Below are positions 12,432 through 24,779 of a stretch of DNA of 64,000 nucleotides, piece by piece; position 1 is the first letter of the stretch, and the number at the start of each line of letters is the position of its first letter. The notes under the pieces were generated by a model. The model was not told where the DNA came from. It did not search any database and was given only the letters and a program-made list of their open reading frames with translations. The position numbers and the translations under genes were made by a program. Source of the stretch: Ophiostoma sp. CBS 140.51 (lineage: Eukaryota; Ascomycota; Sordariomycetes; Ophiostomatales; Ophiostomataceae); the NCBI GenBank assembly GCA_029298735.1, contig JANSLP010000063.1, forward strand, positions 62,001-126,000. The letters run 5' to 3'.

Positions 12432-13038
12432 GTGTGCGGTGGGTACTACGAATATTGGAGAGGGGAGAAAGAGTGAGAGAAGGGTGGTGAGAAGGGAATG
12501 TTGATGTCGTGCACTTTAGACGAAGTTCGCGATATGTTGTAGATCGTAGACAAAAAATGGGCGAGTCAAGGTGACATAGATAAGAAGCGAAACCGCCTTC
12601 GGTAGAGTTGGGAAGAGTGAAGTATGTCTCAAGAAGACGAACAGTCGAAGACCTCTCGGGTTCGTCGGTGGTGAAGATAAGAAGTTGTTGTTTGGGTGAG
12701 AGACACAGAAGATAAGCGCAGATTCGAAGGAAGCGAGCGTAGATATGAAAACAGATACAAGCCCGGTTGCTTATTCTGTTGCTTTTCTGTTCTCTCTCGA
12801 GGACAGGTGCTGAGAGTATCGTTAGATATATCTAAAGGGTATTGTTCTAAAATGAAATGTGTTGTGATTGTAAATAGAGAAGAGTGATAAGGGAGAAAAG
12901 TAGCAGAACAAAAAGAGAAAAGGGAGCGGAAGGGGGAAAGGAAGGTGGGAAGCGAGGCCATATGGGGGGCACGATGCTTTTACATATGGAAAGGGCCCAG
13001 AAACAGCGAACGGATTGAGAAGGAGTGACCGACAGCAG

Positions 13039-13047
13039 TACTCCGTA
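13039..13047. repeat. TACTCCGTA motif copy
   Basis: Exact TACTCCGTA, the reverse complement of the TACGGAGTA found at 15601. It is one of several intergenic copies in this window. Function is unknown. Confidence 0.5.
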
Positions 13048-15600
13048 GGGTGGCAGCGTTCGTTGGTGGGCGGCAGAGTGGGCGGTGGACTACGGACTAG
13101 CGACGTCTGATAATGGGAGAAGGCAAGAGCGACGAGACGAGCGACGGACGAGGCAAAGGAGGCAAAAGGGAAAGAGCAGCGAGGCCTGGGCGTACGGCAA
13201 GAGGGCAGCACCACACACACGCTACGTTCCCTTTCTGGCCGTTCGGTCAAACGAACTGCAAGAGCGGCAATTGGACAGCCGTGGGCCAGAGCCTGGGAGC
13301 GGCGCTCCATTTACAGTGGGGAAGGGAAGCTGCGACGCTGTCTGTGAGCGATCGAGGCTAAGAGATTAAGACAGGAAAGAGTGGCCAGCCAGAGGACGGT
13401 TGTGAGAGGCCACAGTCCGGGCAGAGGATAAGGAAGGACAATGGATACAGAAGACAAAGGGAAGAGCAAAGGGCACTGGGGGAACAGAGCTCAGAAGGTT
13501 GGGAGGCGAGCCAACAGGGGCGCTAAGGCGAGTCGGCGACCGGGGTTGCTAGATTTTGAAAGCCCAGAGAAGCGCACTTAGCGTCGTACGGCGTGCAGCT
13601 CTGTCGGAGGGGCAGTGAGTGAGCAGAGAGCGCAAGCAAAGGATGAAAGAGGAAGGAAGCAGAAGATGCTCGTGGAAGGAGTAAGAGAGCAAAAGTAGAG
13701 AAAGGAAGGACCAAGTAGCTATCAGCACAAAGCACAATCTTCAGTAAGTTATCTCGTCGTCTCTTCGTCTACCAAAGTACTCTGCACGACGTACTCTGTA
13801 CAATTTGGATCACAAACAAGTCTCGACGATTCGACAACTCGGGTGCACGCGCAACAGCAACGAGCCAGATCCAGACCTGGCGAGCACGTCGCAGGGGCAG
13901 ACGGCGGTTGTGGTGTGTGCAGGGATCAGCGGGATTGCAGGCTGCAGTCAGGTCTCCACAGTGGGCTCTGAGTCTTCTGGTCTTTTACTGCAATCCGCAA
14001 GACAGACATCTTTTGTTCTTGATGGGAAGGCATAGTGACGGCGTTTTCCCCTGGCTCCTGGGCGAGGCAGGCGGGCCCCTGCGGAACGCCACCAGTGGGA
14101 TAAAAGCGGATCCGACAACCCCCAAAGAGCAAAGAGCGGTGGGAAGGGGGCGAAGTCTGCAGCAATTGGGCCCAGATGGCAGCCAGATGCCAGATTGATG
14201 TCGGCGTTTGAGATGGGAGGAGCCAGAGAAGGACGTCAGGGCATCAGGTCGATTTGACTATCAAAACGTCGGCATCATCGCGTTGCCTATCTTTCCCTCA
14301 ATGATGATGAGTGACGCCAGAGATGAAGGAGAAGCGAGGAGAAACGAGGAGGAAGGGATAAAAATGTAGAAGATTGAGAGATAAAGACTGCTGAGTACGG
14401 ATCGCAGACTGCTAGATCTGCAGAGCGGTATGATATGGAAGATGAATAGCAAGTTACGTTTGACACTGTCGTCTGGTTTCTGGGCAAAAGGCCAAGACAA
14501 GAGGCCAAATATCGAGTGCCGACGAGGCTATGCGGCGAGGCAAGACTCCTTGACCCCTCGACCCCTCGAGTTAATCCCGACAGGGCGCTGACTGGCATCG
14601 GCAACGGCTCTTTTTGTGTCATTCTGATGACAAAGGCTCGCTCAAGGCTGTGAAGAGCCATGAAAGCGCACCGTCAGTGGCCATTAAAGATCGCCTCTCC
14701 GTCGCTCTTTCCCTATATCCCATCAAGCCATACAAGCGACGACGCCTCTTTACACGTATTTCTTTTTGCCTCAGTTCCTTTGTGCATCTCGCGGAGGGCG
14801 GCAATCTGCTGGCAATGGGAGTTACATGTTCGAGGCAGATCGCACGGCGAGCAGATCGCAAGGACAACCATATGTTTCGTGACTGAGCCCCCGGGCATCG
14901 TGCTGAGTATCAGAAAGTGTAAGATAGGACGACGTCGGGGCATTGCAACCTCCATCTTTGACACGGCCTCGACCCTTTCTTGTTTCCTCTGCTGCAGCTT
15001 GACACACGTTTTCTCATTCCTTTTCTTCCCTTTCCCTCACCGCCTTTGCTGTTGCGACGTCGTTCATAGGAAGGAGGGGACGGCACAGTGCACAGGGTGG
15101 CATTTCCCATCTGTCGGGCCTGCAATGCATATTTGCAAGTAATGTGCATGTGCACTCAGTATTACGACGGATCCTGACGACCTGGACTGTCTCTTTCTGG
15201 GTCCTTTCTCCGTTCTGCAGGACTGCAGCGTCTGCAGGCGCGTCGTGAATAGCGCAGCCGCCAGCGCGTACAAGCCCGTCCCCTCATCACGAGGCCTCGA
15301 CGTGCAGGGCGGAGAAGTGGAAACTGCGGCCGTTGAAGAGGCCGTTGCGAGGAAGGTGCGATGCACGTCGCACTGCATTGGCACTTTTACAAGTCTGACG
15401 AGAGAGACGATGTACAAAGACTCACGATACTTTTAGGACGTGTATCGTGACCTTACTCCGCGTCACCTGTACACGACCTGATATCAAAGACAGCGGTTGA
15501 GGCGCGGCTGGGAAATAACGACACGGCAGACAAGGTAGAGTAAGTACCCTGAACGGTGCCCCACCGCCTTGTATTTCTGATCTTTTCGTCTTCTGGCTTG

Positions 15601-15630
15601 TACGGAGTACACATACAGAGGACGGAGTAC
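15601..15630. repeat. tandem pair of ACGGAGTAC motifs
   Basis: TACGGAGTAC at 15601-15610 is followed by ACGGAGTAC at 15622-15630, two direct copies with centres about 20 bp apart. Related copies are at 13039 (reverse), 16657, 34828, 37357 (reverse) and 58311. All lie in intergenic DNA. Confidence 0.55.
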
Positions 15631-18600
15631 TGTGAAAGATAAAGATGGAGATAAGTGGCAGATTAGATTGGTTGCCATTTACCAGGGGGGTTCAACGTCA
15701 GCGCATCCTGCCGATCAACGGTGTCTGATGAATCCAAAGCAGTTGTTTGGCCGTCGCTTCTAAGTTGTCAATACTGGGCGGGACACTGAAAGTGACAATA
15801 ACAAGAGCGTCGATAATGGCAGTTCACTGGTAGAGGTTGCTGTAATTACGGGCTCCAAATTACCGTTCAGGCTTCCAGGGCACGTAGCACGCATTCAATG
15901 TATTTTGTGTATTTGCGTGTATATATCATATTTTGAGCGACGGCAAGGCGCTGGGCGCTGGGCGCTGGAGTCTTGGCCTTTTTGCCCGCCCGTTGCATCG
16001 GCTCTCGACCTCGTTTGTTCAGTTGTTCGTTCTGTCGACTCGTTCTTTCTTTCGTTTCTTCGCCTTGCTGCTCATTGGGCCGCCAGCTGCCGGCTGTACG
16101 AATGCTGGGTCTTTTGTCTCTGGTGCTCTTAGCGAGTCGCGCTTGCCTAAAAGTACATACGCCGTTTTGACAGACCCACAGGGTACTCACATGGTACAGC
16201 AGGACCTGCAAGACCCGCTCGAAAAACAAAGTATCTTACGAGTTCGCGCAACAGATTATGTCTGTGCCTCTATCTTTGGGAGTACATGCACTTTCAGATG
16301 GGACCCACCTCTCACGTGCCAGAAGTCCCCTCTTTTCTCCATCCAACCATTTCCCCCCTCCATTTCTTTCAATCCCCCACCACCAACTGTCTTTCTCTCG
16401 GGTCGACTTACTCGTAACGGCCAAAGCACTCATGGGACGGGAGGCGAACATCTTGCCAGAAATGCAACTTGCTACCACCGGTGCCTTCTTTTGCTTCATT
16501 CGTTAATCGTTTGACACACTCTGTCCAGTCCGTGTTTTCGATTGACAGCACGAACGCCACCGCCACCCTATCAAATCGGACGTCGTTTGTGTCGTTGCGT
16601 TAACTGCACAGGGCAGGACTGCCTACAACTGTACGACATCCATCGTTTTCTTTCATCCGGAGTACAAAATCTTTCGCGTTCAGCGCCCTTCTTTCGTGAA
16701 ACAGAAGCTGGAAGACGGTGGTCGGATGGGTCGCTCCTGCCTGTTTCCTGGCCGCCTCGCTCTTTCCCCTCCAACGTTGAAATCCACTTCCCAGCCTTTT
16801 GTCAAGACGTGGCAGGCAACGCCTGTGATTGGTCTGTCGAAGTAGCTCTTATCGTTGGTCTCTGATTGGCCTTGTGCCCCTGTACCGTTTTTTCTTCCCA
16901 ACCCGGCAAAGCTTGGCCCACACCACCCTTGCCCTTAAAAGAAGGATGACCCACTCTTTTGCGGGCCAAGCAAAGGCCAGAGAAAGAGAAGGGAAGAACG
17001 TTTTCTTCAAAGTTGTTCAAAAGTGAGTAAAGATTTTTCAGTGAGCGACAGCGCCAGGGCGACACGACTCCGACCAACGACGCAACTTGCTTCTTTAAGA
17101 AGAAAAAGAAGAGGGTGTCGAGCCGTTTGAGTTTTTCAGACGGAGAAAAGGTTCAATATGACGAGAACGGAGGCTTCTCAGGTTCCTCCGCAGCTACTTC
17201 AACAGGCAAGGACAAACGAACAGGGGACGGATGGTCGGAGAGGGAAGGAACGATTGGCGTCGTTTCTTTCGATTGTTGACGTCTGAACGTCCAGCGCTGC
17301 AAACAGCAAGACATTCATCTCACATTAATACGTCGTAAAAAGGTCGTCATGGAGTGTGCCACAATCATCATCTTACACCGAAGTTCGGCCTACGACAAGC
17401 CATTCCAGGGTGAATTCACACAGTGTCGGGTCGGCCTGGAAGTCGTAATTACAAGAGGAGGAATAGAATAGAGTGCTCTGTCCCGCCGGAGAGGCACAGC
17501 CCGAGACATAGGAAGGGAAGAGATATGGGTACGATAGTCTGCCGCTGATAGCCAACGAGGGCTGCCATCGATATTGTTTTCGATATTACAAGTTCCAATT
17601 CCATCTCGTAAGTTGCATGTCAGTCTTGTAAACTCAAGCAAGCAAGCTATCCGGGAAATCTGGTGAAAGAATAGCCCCCAAAACAAACTGATCGGAAACT
17701 GTTCGGGGCGCTGCTCAGGAGCGTACCGGAGAAACAAAAACAAAACTGCACCCAAGACGATCCAAGACACATCCAAGACCGTTGATCCTCGTAACTCGCA
17801 GCGAAAGAAAGAAAAGACACGATCCTCCGAATACGACCTAACAAGAAAGTGGAAGATATATCTCACGACTTGTTCGCTGCAATTTCCAAAGAAGCATCCT
17901 AAAAATCTGTAAAACTGCCATCTGGAAGCGCCCGGCGGCACTGCTTAAAGCAACCCGATCCACCGAAATATCGGCAGCAAGTGACAGGCAAGGAAATTCG
18001 AGGCAATTCGATGCAAGGTCGAGCCCACGACGCCAGGTACGGGGCCCCTTGCCTCGCCCAAACGGGCAGCCCATTACCTAAAAGTTTGCTCGACGTCCCA
18101 CGCTACGGGCTGCTGGGGCTGTAGCTGGAGATGAGAGGCTTGTCTCGACTGTCTCGACTGGTCTTGCTTCTGTCGCCTCCTGTAATACGCTCCATCCCAC
18201 GGTGGTCCCGCCGCTAAAATCAGAAGAATGGAAATCGCCGCCGAGACTAGGGAGCTATTTTCAGGGCTCCGAGGAAAAAGAGGGAAAACAGTGAGGGGAC
18301 ATGACAAGCAGTGGTGACAATCCACGACAGGGTGAAAACAAGAGAAAACGATATGCAAGAAAAACAAACAGAGGGCCGCAGGGCCAGAGGCAATTTTCAA
18401 TGTCGCATCAATTGCAAATTCAAATGCCCCATTTCAGGAACAAGTTGTCGGGATATACCGATCGGAGGTAGCCTTCAAGAGGTGAAAGAGCATATGTATA
18501 TCAATCCCTCAGAGGCAACTCCATGCGACTGTTTGTTTACTGGGAACTGACAACAGGCCAAAAAGAATACGAAGAAATAGAAATCAAGTGCATGGTCGTT

Positions 18601-19721
18601 CTCGACGAGAGCAGACCTTCAACTTCAGTGGAGCACTGTTGTCGGCCAGGCCTCGGCGTGAGTACTGAGAAACTGGCAGGCGCGGAACCTGCCACCAGAG
18701 AGAAGCAGCAAGCTGCAAAATAGGCCGCCGCCGCCTGTAGTGGCAGGCGCCCTCCAGGCGTCTCCGTGCCCCATAAAACCCACAAAAACAGGAACCGCAA
18801 AAATAGAGGGAAAAAAAGTCCCCAGAGTTCGAAAGGAAGGAGCACGCGACACTTTCTTGTCCCTGAAAATAACAGCGAAAGACCGAGAACTGGGGAAACG
18901 TCACGGTCTTCGCCACAACTCAGCACAGCACCGAAAAGGGTAAACACAAAACATGAGGCGAAAAGTAAGGCAATCCGTTTGATGCAAGCCTTGTCGTCGT
19001 ACGTAGTATCCCTCGGAGCACGAATATACAAGGGCCGAGGCTGGAGACAGCCTTTTGTGCGTGGATTTTGCTTTGTTTTCAATACGCGGGCTCTCACTGG
19101 TTCTAGCCCACTCATGGTAGCTCCGTTCACATTGTCTGTGTTTTGCCTCTTCTTTCATGCAAGTCATGATCAATGACATTCTACAATTTATGCCAGCCAT
19201 CGAGTTTACCTAGTGAATCATTTTGCATATATCACACAAAGGCAGCAGCGGTTTGGAGGGGAAGGAACGAGGGGTGTTGCTGCCTCTTGCCTAGAACAGC
19301 CTTCAAAAGAGCCTGGAGAAGCCGTCGCAAGCCGAAGGAGGTCTCAGCTTTCAACCCTCCATCTCACTTCAGACACACAACACTCAGCATGCATCAACCG
19401 GGAACACTCGTCCGCTTGTGCTGCTTCAACGTAGACCAGTCCAGACTCACATTGTCCTCTTTGTGACTATTTTTACTTTTTTTGTAAGTCGTTTATTCAT
19501 AAAAACAAAGGCAAAAATGAGGTCGTTTGCTTCGTGTGCTGGAGTGAAATGGTACCGTCATTGACGGGTATAAACCAACAGACAAGCTTCCATACCAAGC
19601 CTAAAGACTCAAAAGAACAAACAAAAAGGACCAGACTCGCTTAAGCTGCACACACGATGCACGTTCCCCTCTCTCCCTTGCATCCCATGATCACCTAGTT
19701 GCCGGGCTTCCAAGATGCCAT

Positions 19722-22041
19722 CTACTTCTCTCGCCGTTCCTTTTTTGTAGTTCCGTTGACACCTTCCTCCCAACGGCCACTCTTTCCGCCGTCTTTGAAT
19801 ACCACACGCAGTCCGTCAATGCGCATACCCTTGTCCACCGCCTTGCACATATCGAATACCGTGAGTGCCGCAACTGATGCAGCTGTGATTGCCTCCATCT
19901 CCACACCAGTTTTGCCCTCGCACCGCACCGTCGTGCGAATGTCCACGTACCCATAGTCGTTGTCATCGCCGCTGTTGTCAGCGCTGCTTTCGAAAACGGT
20001 CAAGTCGACCGCCACGTGAGATAGCGCCAACGGATGACACAGCGGAATGAGGTCCGCTGTCCGCTTTGCCGCCATGATGCCCGCAATGCGTGCCACGCCG
20101 AGCACGTCACCCTTGGCCATGTCGTTGGCACGGACCAGGGCCGCTGCCACCGGACTCGAGAACCGTACTGTGCAGGCCGCTGCTGCTGTCCGTCGTGTCA
20201 CAGCTTTCTCGCCGACAGGGACCATATGTGCCGTTCCAGATGCTGAGACGTGTGTCAGACGAGGTTCCTCTGTAGTTGGTGTTTGTGATGATGTCCGGCT
20301 GCCGTTCTTTGCATTGCCGCTTTGGCTGGTGCGGTCAGCTGTAGAGTAGTATGCCCGCCCATGCGATACTAGTAATGCTCTCTCTGAGGGAAGTGACAGG
20401 GACGGTAGACATGCTATCCCGTTATGAGATCGTTGGTCCCAGCTCTTGACAAGGCCAGTGCTGTGATATATCGGCGGTTGAGAAAGGAGGGGTTTGCGAA
20501 CTTCGACAAGTTAGCAAGCCAGTCCTCATGCAATCGATTACATTTCTTGATTCCGACTCTGCAGATTCAACCCACCTGTCCTTCCTGCCCGTCTCGACCA
20601 GAGCGAGGCTCTTCTCGCCGTCAGAGCAAAAGCACTACCCACCTATCAAGATCATCGGCCGGTTTTTCATGTGCTCCAGCTCACCGATACCAGCGTGGCG
20701 TTCCTTCTTGCGCTTCACCGCCATGCCAATGACATCAAGCAGCTCTGTAGCGTTTGGAAGGACATCGCTGAGCTGAACGTCCAGGCTGGGCTCTTGCGCC
20801 GTGGCAACAGACGCAGCCTCTCTAGCGAGCCGCACCATCTCAGTCATCGCTGCCTCATCAATGGGCTCGCCGTCATTGGCTTGCCGGACGATATCTCTCA
20901 AAGATACCTCGGCATTGCCAAAAAGGCAAACTTTGAGGCTTCCATCGCTCGTAATTCGTAAACGGTTACAACCGCCGCAAAAATTCTGTGTCATACTCGT
21001 GATGAATCCAACTCGCCCTGCGAAGCCGGGTACCTTGTATGTCTTGCTAGTATCGTGTGGTCCGTTATGATGTGCATCCGGAACAGTGCGCTGCAGTGTC
21101 GGGTAGTCCGCACCAATGCGCTCCAGCATCTCGTTGAAACTGACCATCTTGCCCATGCTCCACCGGTTACCATCAAATGGCATATACTCGATGAACCGCA
21201 CTTCAAGATCGTGGTCCCGTGTAAGGCCTACAAAGTCGCCGAGCTCGTTGTCGTTGAGCCCACGCATCACCACACAGTTGATTTTGAGGCGAATGCCCGC
21301 ACCTGCCTTGTTGAGTTCCAATATCCGGTCCATGCTCCGCTTCACCGCCGAGAAGCCGTCTCGCCGTGTCATGAGGCTGAACTGTCTCGGGTCGAGCGTG
21401 TCCAGACTCAAGTTGACGCCTGTCAGCCCAGCCTCGACCATGGCCTCCAGCTTACGGTGCAGTGCCAGACCGTTCGTTGTCAAACACAGCTCGCGTAGCC
21501 CGAGCCGTTGCAGCGCGCCCAACTGCTGCATCAGCGGTAAAATGTCGCGCCGTACTGTTGGCTCGCCGCCCGTGAGGCGGATCTTGTTGACACCCTGCGC
21601 AACAAACACATTGGCGAGCAGCACAATCTCGGGCGTCGTCAGCAGTTGCCTCGCCGGTGAAAGCTCCACGCCCTCCTCGGGCATGCAGTAGAGGCATCGC
21701 AGGTTGCACCGCTCCGTCAATGATATGCGCAGGTAGTCGTGCTGGCGTTGGAAGCTGTCGGTCAAGAAGTCGGAGAACGGCCGAGCATTCTTTAGTTGTT
21801 CCTTCCGTGGCCGAGAACTGGGCCCTTTTTCGGGCGGGTGGATGTCGGTCGTCGCCGAGCCCTTTGGGAGTCCATCGACAGATGAAGGCGGAGCGCCATC
21901 GTCCAAGTTCGCGGCCGTCGCGGCTCTTGTCGCAATCCCCCGCTGTCTTTGGTCAGCTGCCAAACATGGATTGAAAGCCAAAAAGCCGGACTGCGGAGCA
22001 GCGCGCCGCAGCATTCGCCACCCAACGGTCGGCGATGGCAT
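19722..22041 (-). CDS. cnxABC: fused molybdenum cofactor biosynthesis protein MoaA-MoaC (GTP to cPMP)
   Basis: The first coding block, 22041-20635, is a full radical-SAM MoaA of 468 residues. It has CX3CX2C at C112/C116/C119 (CNLRCLYC), a TGGEP motif, a C-terminal CX2CX13C cluster (C355, C358, C372) and a final Gly-Gly directly before TAG. The second block is MoaC, with LTHV..GTAHMVPVGEKAVT, LIPLCHPL, GKTGVEMEA and MCKAVDK, ending at 19722. Its frame stays open upstream to about 20460 without a convincing start, so the two are probably spliced together (about 700 residues), as in Aspergillus cnxABC and Neurospora nit-7. Two in-phase introns fit: 20638-20461, keeping Gly-Gly (weak donor GTAGTG); or 20642-20384, removing it (donor GTGGGT, acceptor TTCCCTCAG). 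The N-terminus (MLRRAAPQSGF) looks like a mitochondrial presequence. Known role: conversion of GTP to cyclic pyranopterin monophosphate, needed by nitrate reductase and other Mo enzymes. The protein identity is sure; the junction is not. Confidence 0.9.
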
Positions 22042-22826
22042 GCTCAGAGGAATGATTGACTGTATTGGTTGGCGAGAAACAATCGTGCGCGACTGCCAGT
22101 TAAGAGAAATAACAAAACACTGAATGTCAGAGCTGGGTTTGTTATCCGAAACCAGTCATCGCCATTGCGCCGCTGCTTTTTGTGGTTTGTCTGCGGGAGA
22201 GTTGAAGTTGTCGGCCACCTCCGCTCTTATTGCGGAGATATGTTGGGGAATAAGGAGAGTTGGCGAACCACATGCCAGAATTACTCATCAGGTACAGTGG
22301 CGAAACAAAACATCTTGGCGGCCGTTCCTGCCTTCCATTTCGGATGCACTTTCCAAAGTAAATGTTTTTCTTAAGAGCAAAGAGAAGAGCATTGGAGGTA
22401 AGAAACAACGAAATGCCTCCATCCTGGATGCTCCTTCCCGGTCTGCATCCTTCGCCATGTTGACCGTAAAGTCCACAGTGCGCGAAATCGAAGTATTCAT
22501 ATTCGCACGGAGAATGTAGCGGCAGTATGTAACGCTAAACCAATTATGGTAATTGGTAAACAGACAAAGGCCCGTTTTGCACAACCCCGCGAAAAGCTTC
22601 TTGGGGCAAGAACGAAGGACTCTACAATAGGCAAATTACGTCTGAATCTCTACAATACAGGCCCGGCTCCCTTCTGTGGCATCAACAAGCAATATAGACA
22701 TTAGAGGCGATACGTGAGCTCCCTCCGCCGTAAGACACAAACAATACGCACGCGAGGCACGCTCTGAACTCGACGCGTCGAGCACGAACCCCAAATCTCC
22801 AAAACGTCTGGCGACCTGCATTAATC
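22042..22826. promoter_or_regulatory. shared divergent promoter region
   Basis: About 785 bp separates the start of the MoaA-MoaC gene (- strand) from the WRAP73-like gene (+ strand). No coding sequence is seen, so this stretch must hold both promoters. I see no clear TATA box that can be assigned to either gene. Confidence 0.6.
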
Positions 22827-24779
22827 ATGCGCTTCTCTCCGAAATACAAAGGTACGTCATGACTTTGAGGTCTATAAAATCTCGACCTTGACCCTTCGTC
22901 ACATTGTGAGGATCAACTTAGCTCTCTCGACATCGCAATACAGACCGCTGACAACCTACCGACGCGTTCCGCAGCTGCCTCATATTGCCTGCCGAGCCCG
23001 GATGGCCGACTGGTGGCCACGCTTTTGCCCAACGGCATCCATATCCAGACTGTGGACCGCCTACAAGAGTTCGCTGGTATAGTGGACCTACCAGAAGGCC
23101 TGTTGGTCTCAACAGTCATCAGCTTCCAATGGTCTCCGTCTTCGCAGCGTGTCTTGGTGGCCACGTCAGATCAAATTTTTGTGGCTGCAGTTTTGGCTTC
23201 GACCGGTGACGGAAACAAGCCATTCCAAGCCGTGATTCGAAATCCTTCCCTGCCCGTTGTTGCGAAGCCCACCTTTGTCGGCTTCGGTGCGTCCGACAAG
23301 CATGTGTGCCTCTGCTCGGCGTATGGTATCAAGTTTGCCATCTTTGACTTGGAGACGGGCAAAGCAGTGGAGATCATGAACCCAAAGCTCTACAACTCAG
23401 CGTCCGTTTGCAGTCGTGGCTTTTCGTTCCGGCCAGACAGCCATCACTTGGCCCTCTTGACACGCACTGCAGGGAAAGACTGGGTCAGCGTTCACGACCC
23501 GGCAGTCTCAACTCCTATCACGTCATGGGCACCAGATACCATTGATGCCCAGGGTCTGATCTGGAGTCCTGACGGCCGCTGGCTAACTGTGTGGGAGTCA
23601 CCTGCCCATGGCCGCAAAATCTTGTTCTATACGCCCGACGGCCATCTTTTTAAAACCTGGACAGGCGTCTCCAGCGGAGGCGCCTTTCGAAAGGCAAACG
23701 ATGACGATGACGGTGGCCATGATGCGTCGATCGTTGACCCCCATGTCGACACGTCCGTTGTGGACGAGTTACTTGGGTCAGGCGTTAGACTTGTGCAGTT
23801 CTCAGCAAACGCCCGTGTCTTGGCCATTGGTGACGCCTCGCGCACCGTTCGACTTATTGACATGTTATCTATCACCAAATCCAAACGATTTATTCACCCA
23901 ACATCTCTTCGCCCCCATATGAGCGCGTCTTCTTCGGTATGTCGGCCCATATTTTATCCATCGTCTAATTAGAGTCTTTAATCTTCACAAAAATCACGAT
24001 ATGCTAACAAACAAACAAATGAACAGATTTGGCAAGAGCAGATAGGACCTTCCGCCATCGCTGAAATTGGACACAGTTTTGTCGAGGCGACGCGAGATGT
24101 ATCACCTCCAGGACGCCTAGCTGCGACCAGTTCTGACACAACAGGGGTCTCGTCAGGGTGTACTCTCTTGACGTTCGACTCTTCATCGACGCTTCTCGCC
24201 ACTCGGTTGGAAGAAGCGCCTACCACCGTGTGGGTATGGAGCGTGGAAACGGCACAACTATGCAGTGTCCTTATGCTTCATGCAAATGTATCTGCTGCGG
24301 TGTGGCACCCTTCTACACCTAATACACTACTCATCACGTGCGACGGTGACAAGCATCGCGGGTTGGGTGTGGTCTGGAATCCCCTTAAGGATGGCCCCCC
24401 TCAAGCTGCCGACTTCTCGCGATACTATCCACTTGCGCCCAATGACAGCCATCTCCCACCGGGTGCTGTCCCGATAGGGAAACACCGCCTAACCTGGCTG
24501 GACCATGACAGCATTCCACCGTCTCTGTTTTACTCCGATGGGAATGAATTCTCTCTTACCGCGCTTGATGAGGGTGATCATCATGAATACAAGGCAACAG
24601 ACTCGGTGCCGTGGCCAGAAGCCGACCTCCCAGCACTTCCCAACTTTCTAGCCGGCAGACAGTGGGCTCATGAGGGACGAGTGAGAGAAGAGTCACCCTT
24701 GGAGCTTGTGCCAGCAGGTGTGGACATTGATGGCGCCAGCGAGTTGGATGACACCTTCCACTACAAAAGAGAGGACTAG
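22827..24779 (+). CDS. WRAP73: WRAP73/Wdr8-like WD40 repeat protein
   Basis: Three exons, 22827-22851, 22975-23936 and 24027-24779, encode about 579 residues. The first exon is only 25 nt (MRFSPKYK). It is inferred because the main frame has no ATG after an upstream stop at 22875, while ATG...GTACGT and CTGAC...CCGCAG give a phase-consistent splice. Intron 2 has GTATGT at 23937, and exon 3 starts IWQEQIGPSAIAE. WD-type blades are visible as LPSPDGRLVATLL, ISFQWSPSSQRVLVA, LIWSPDGRWLTVWES and LTFDSSSTLLATRLEEAPTTVWVWSVE. The order of blades, the long central insertion and the IWQEQ segment match the WRAP73 (WDR8) family. Known for the family: a microtubule-organising-centre protein, at the spindle pole body in fission yeast where it works with Msd1 in microtubule anchoring. 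The C-terminal ~120 residues are less conserved and acidic. Confidence 0.87.

Larger units (their letters stand above)
12432..19721. other. 7.3-kb gene-poor region
   Basis: No convincing protein gene in more than 7 kb. Open frames of 150-200 codons exist (for example 15933-16514 + and 18537-19130 -), but they lack domains, have poor codon usage and overlap one another. Pyrimidine-rich and purine-rich tracts alternate. The left end (12432-13700), purine-rich on the + strand, is the promoter and leader of the FYVE gene on the - strand. TACGGAGTA-type motifs occur at 13039, 15601, 15622 and 16657. No terminal repeats, transposase or reverse-transcriptase remnants were seen. Non-coding transcripts are possible but unsupported. 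Confidence 0.5.

Noticed and set aside
15933..16514. 193-codon open frame on the + strand
   Set aside because: Composition shifts along its length, Phe/Leu/Pro-rich, no domain, and competing frames cover the same DNA.
17390..17941. 183-codon open frame on the - strand
   Set aside because: Rich in Arg, Ser, Phe and Cys with no domain, typical of a non-coding strand read in frame.
18537..19130. 197-codon open frame on the - strand with hydrophobic stretches
   Set aside because: The apparent membrane spans come from T-rich DNA, and there is no codon bias or family match.
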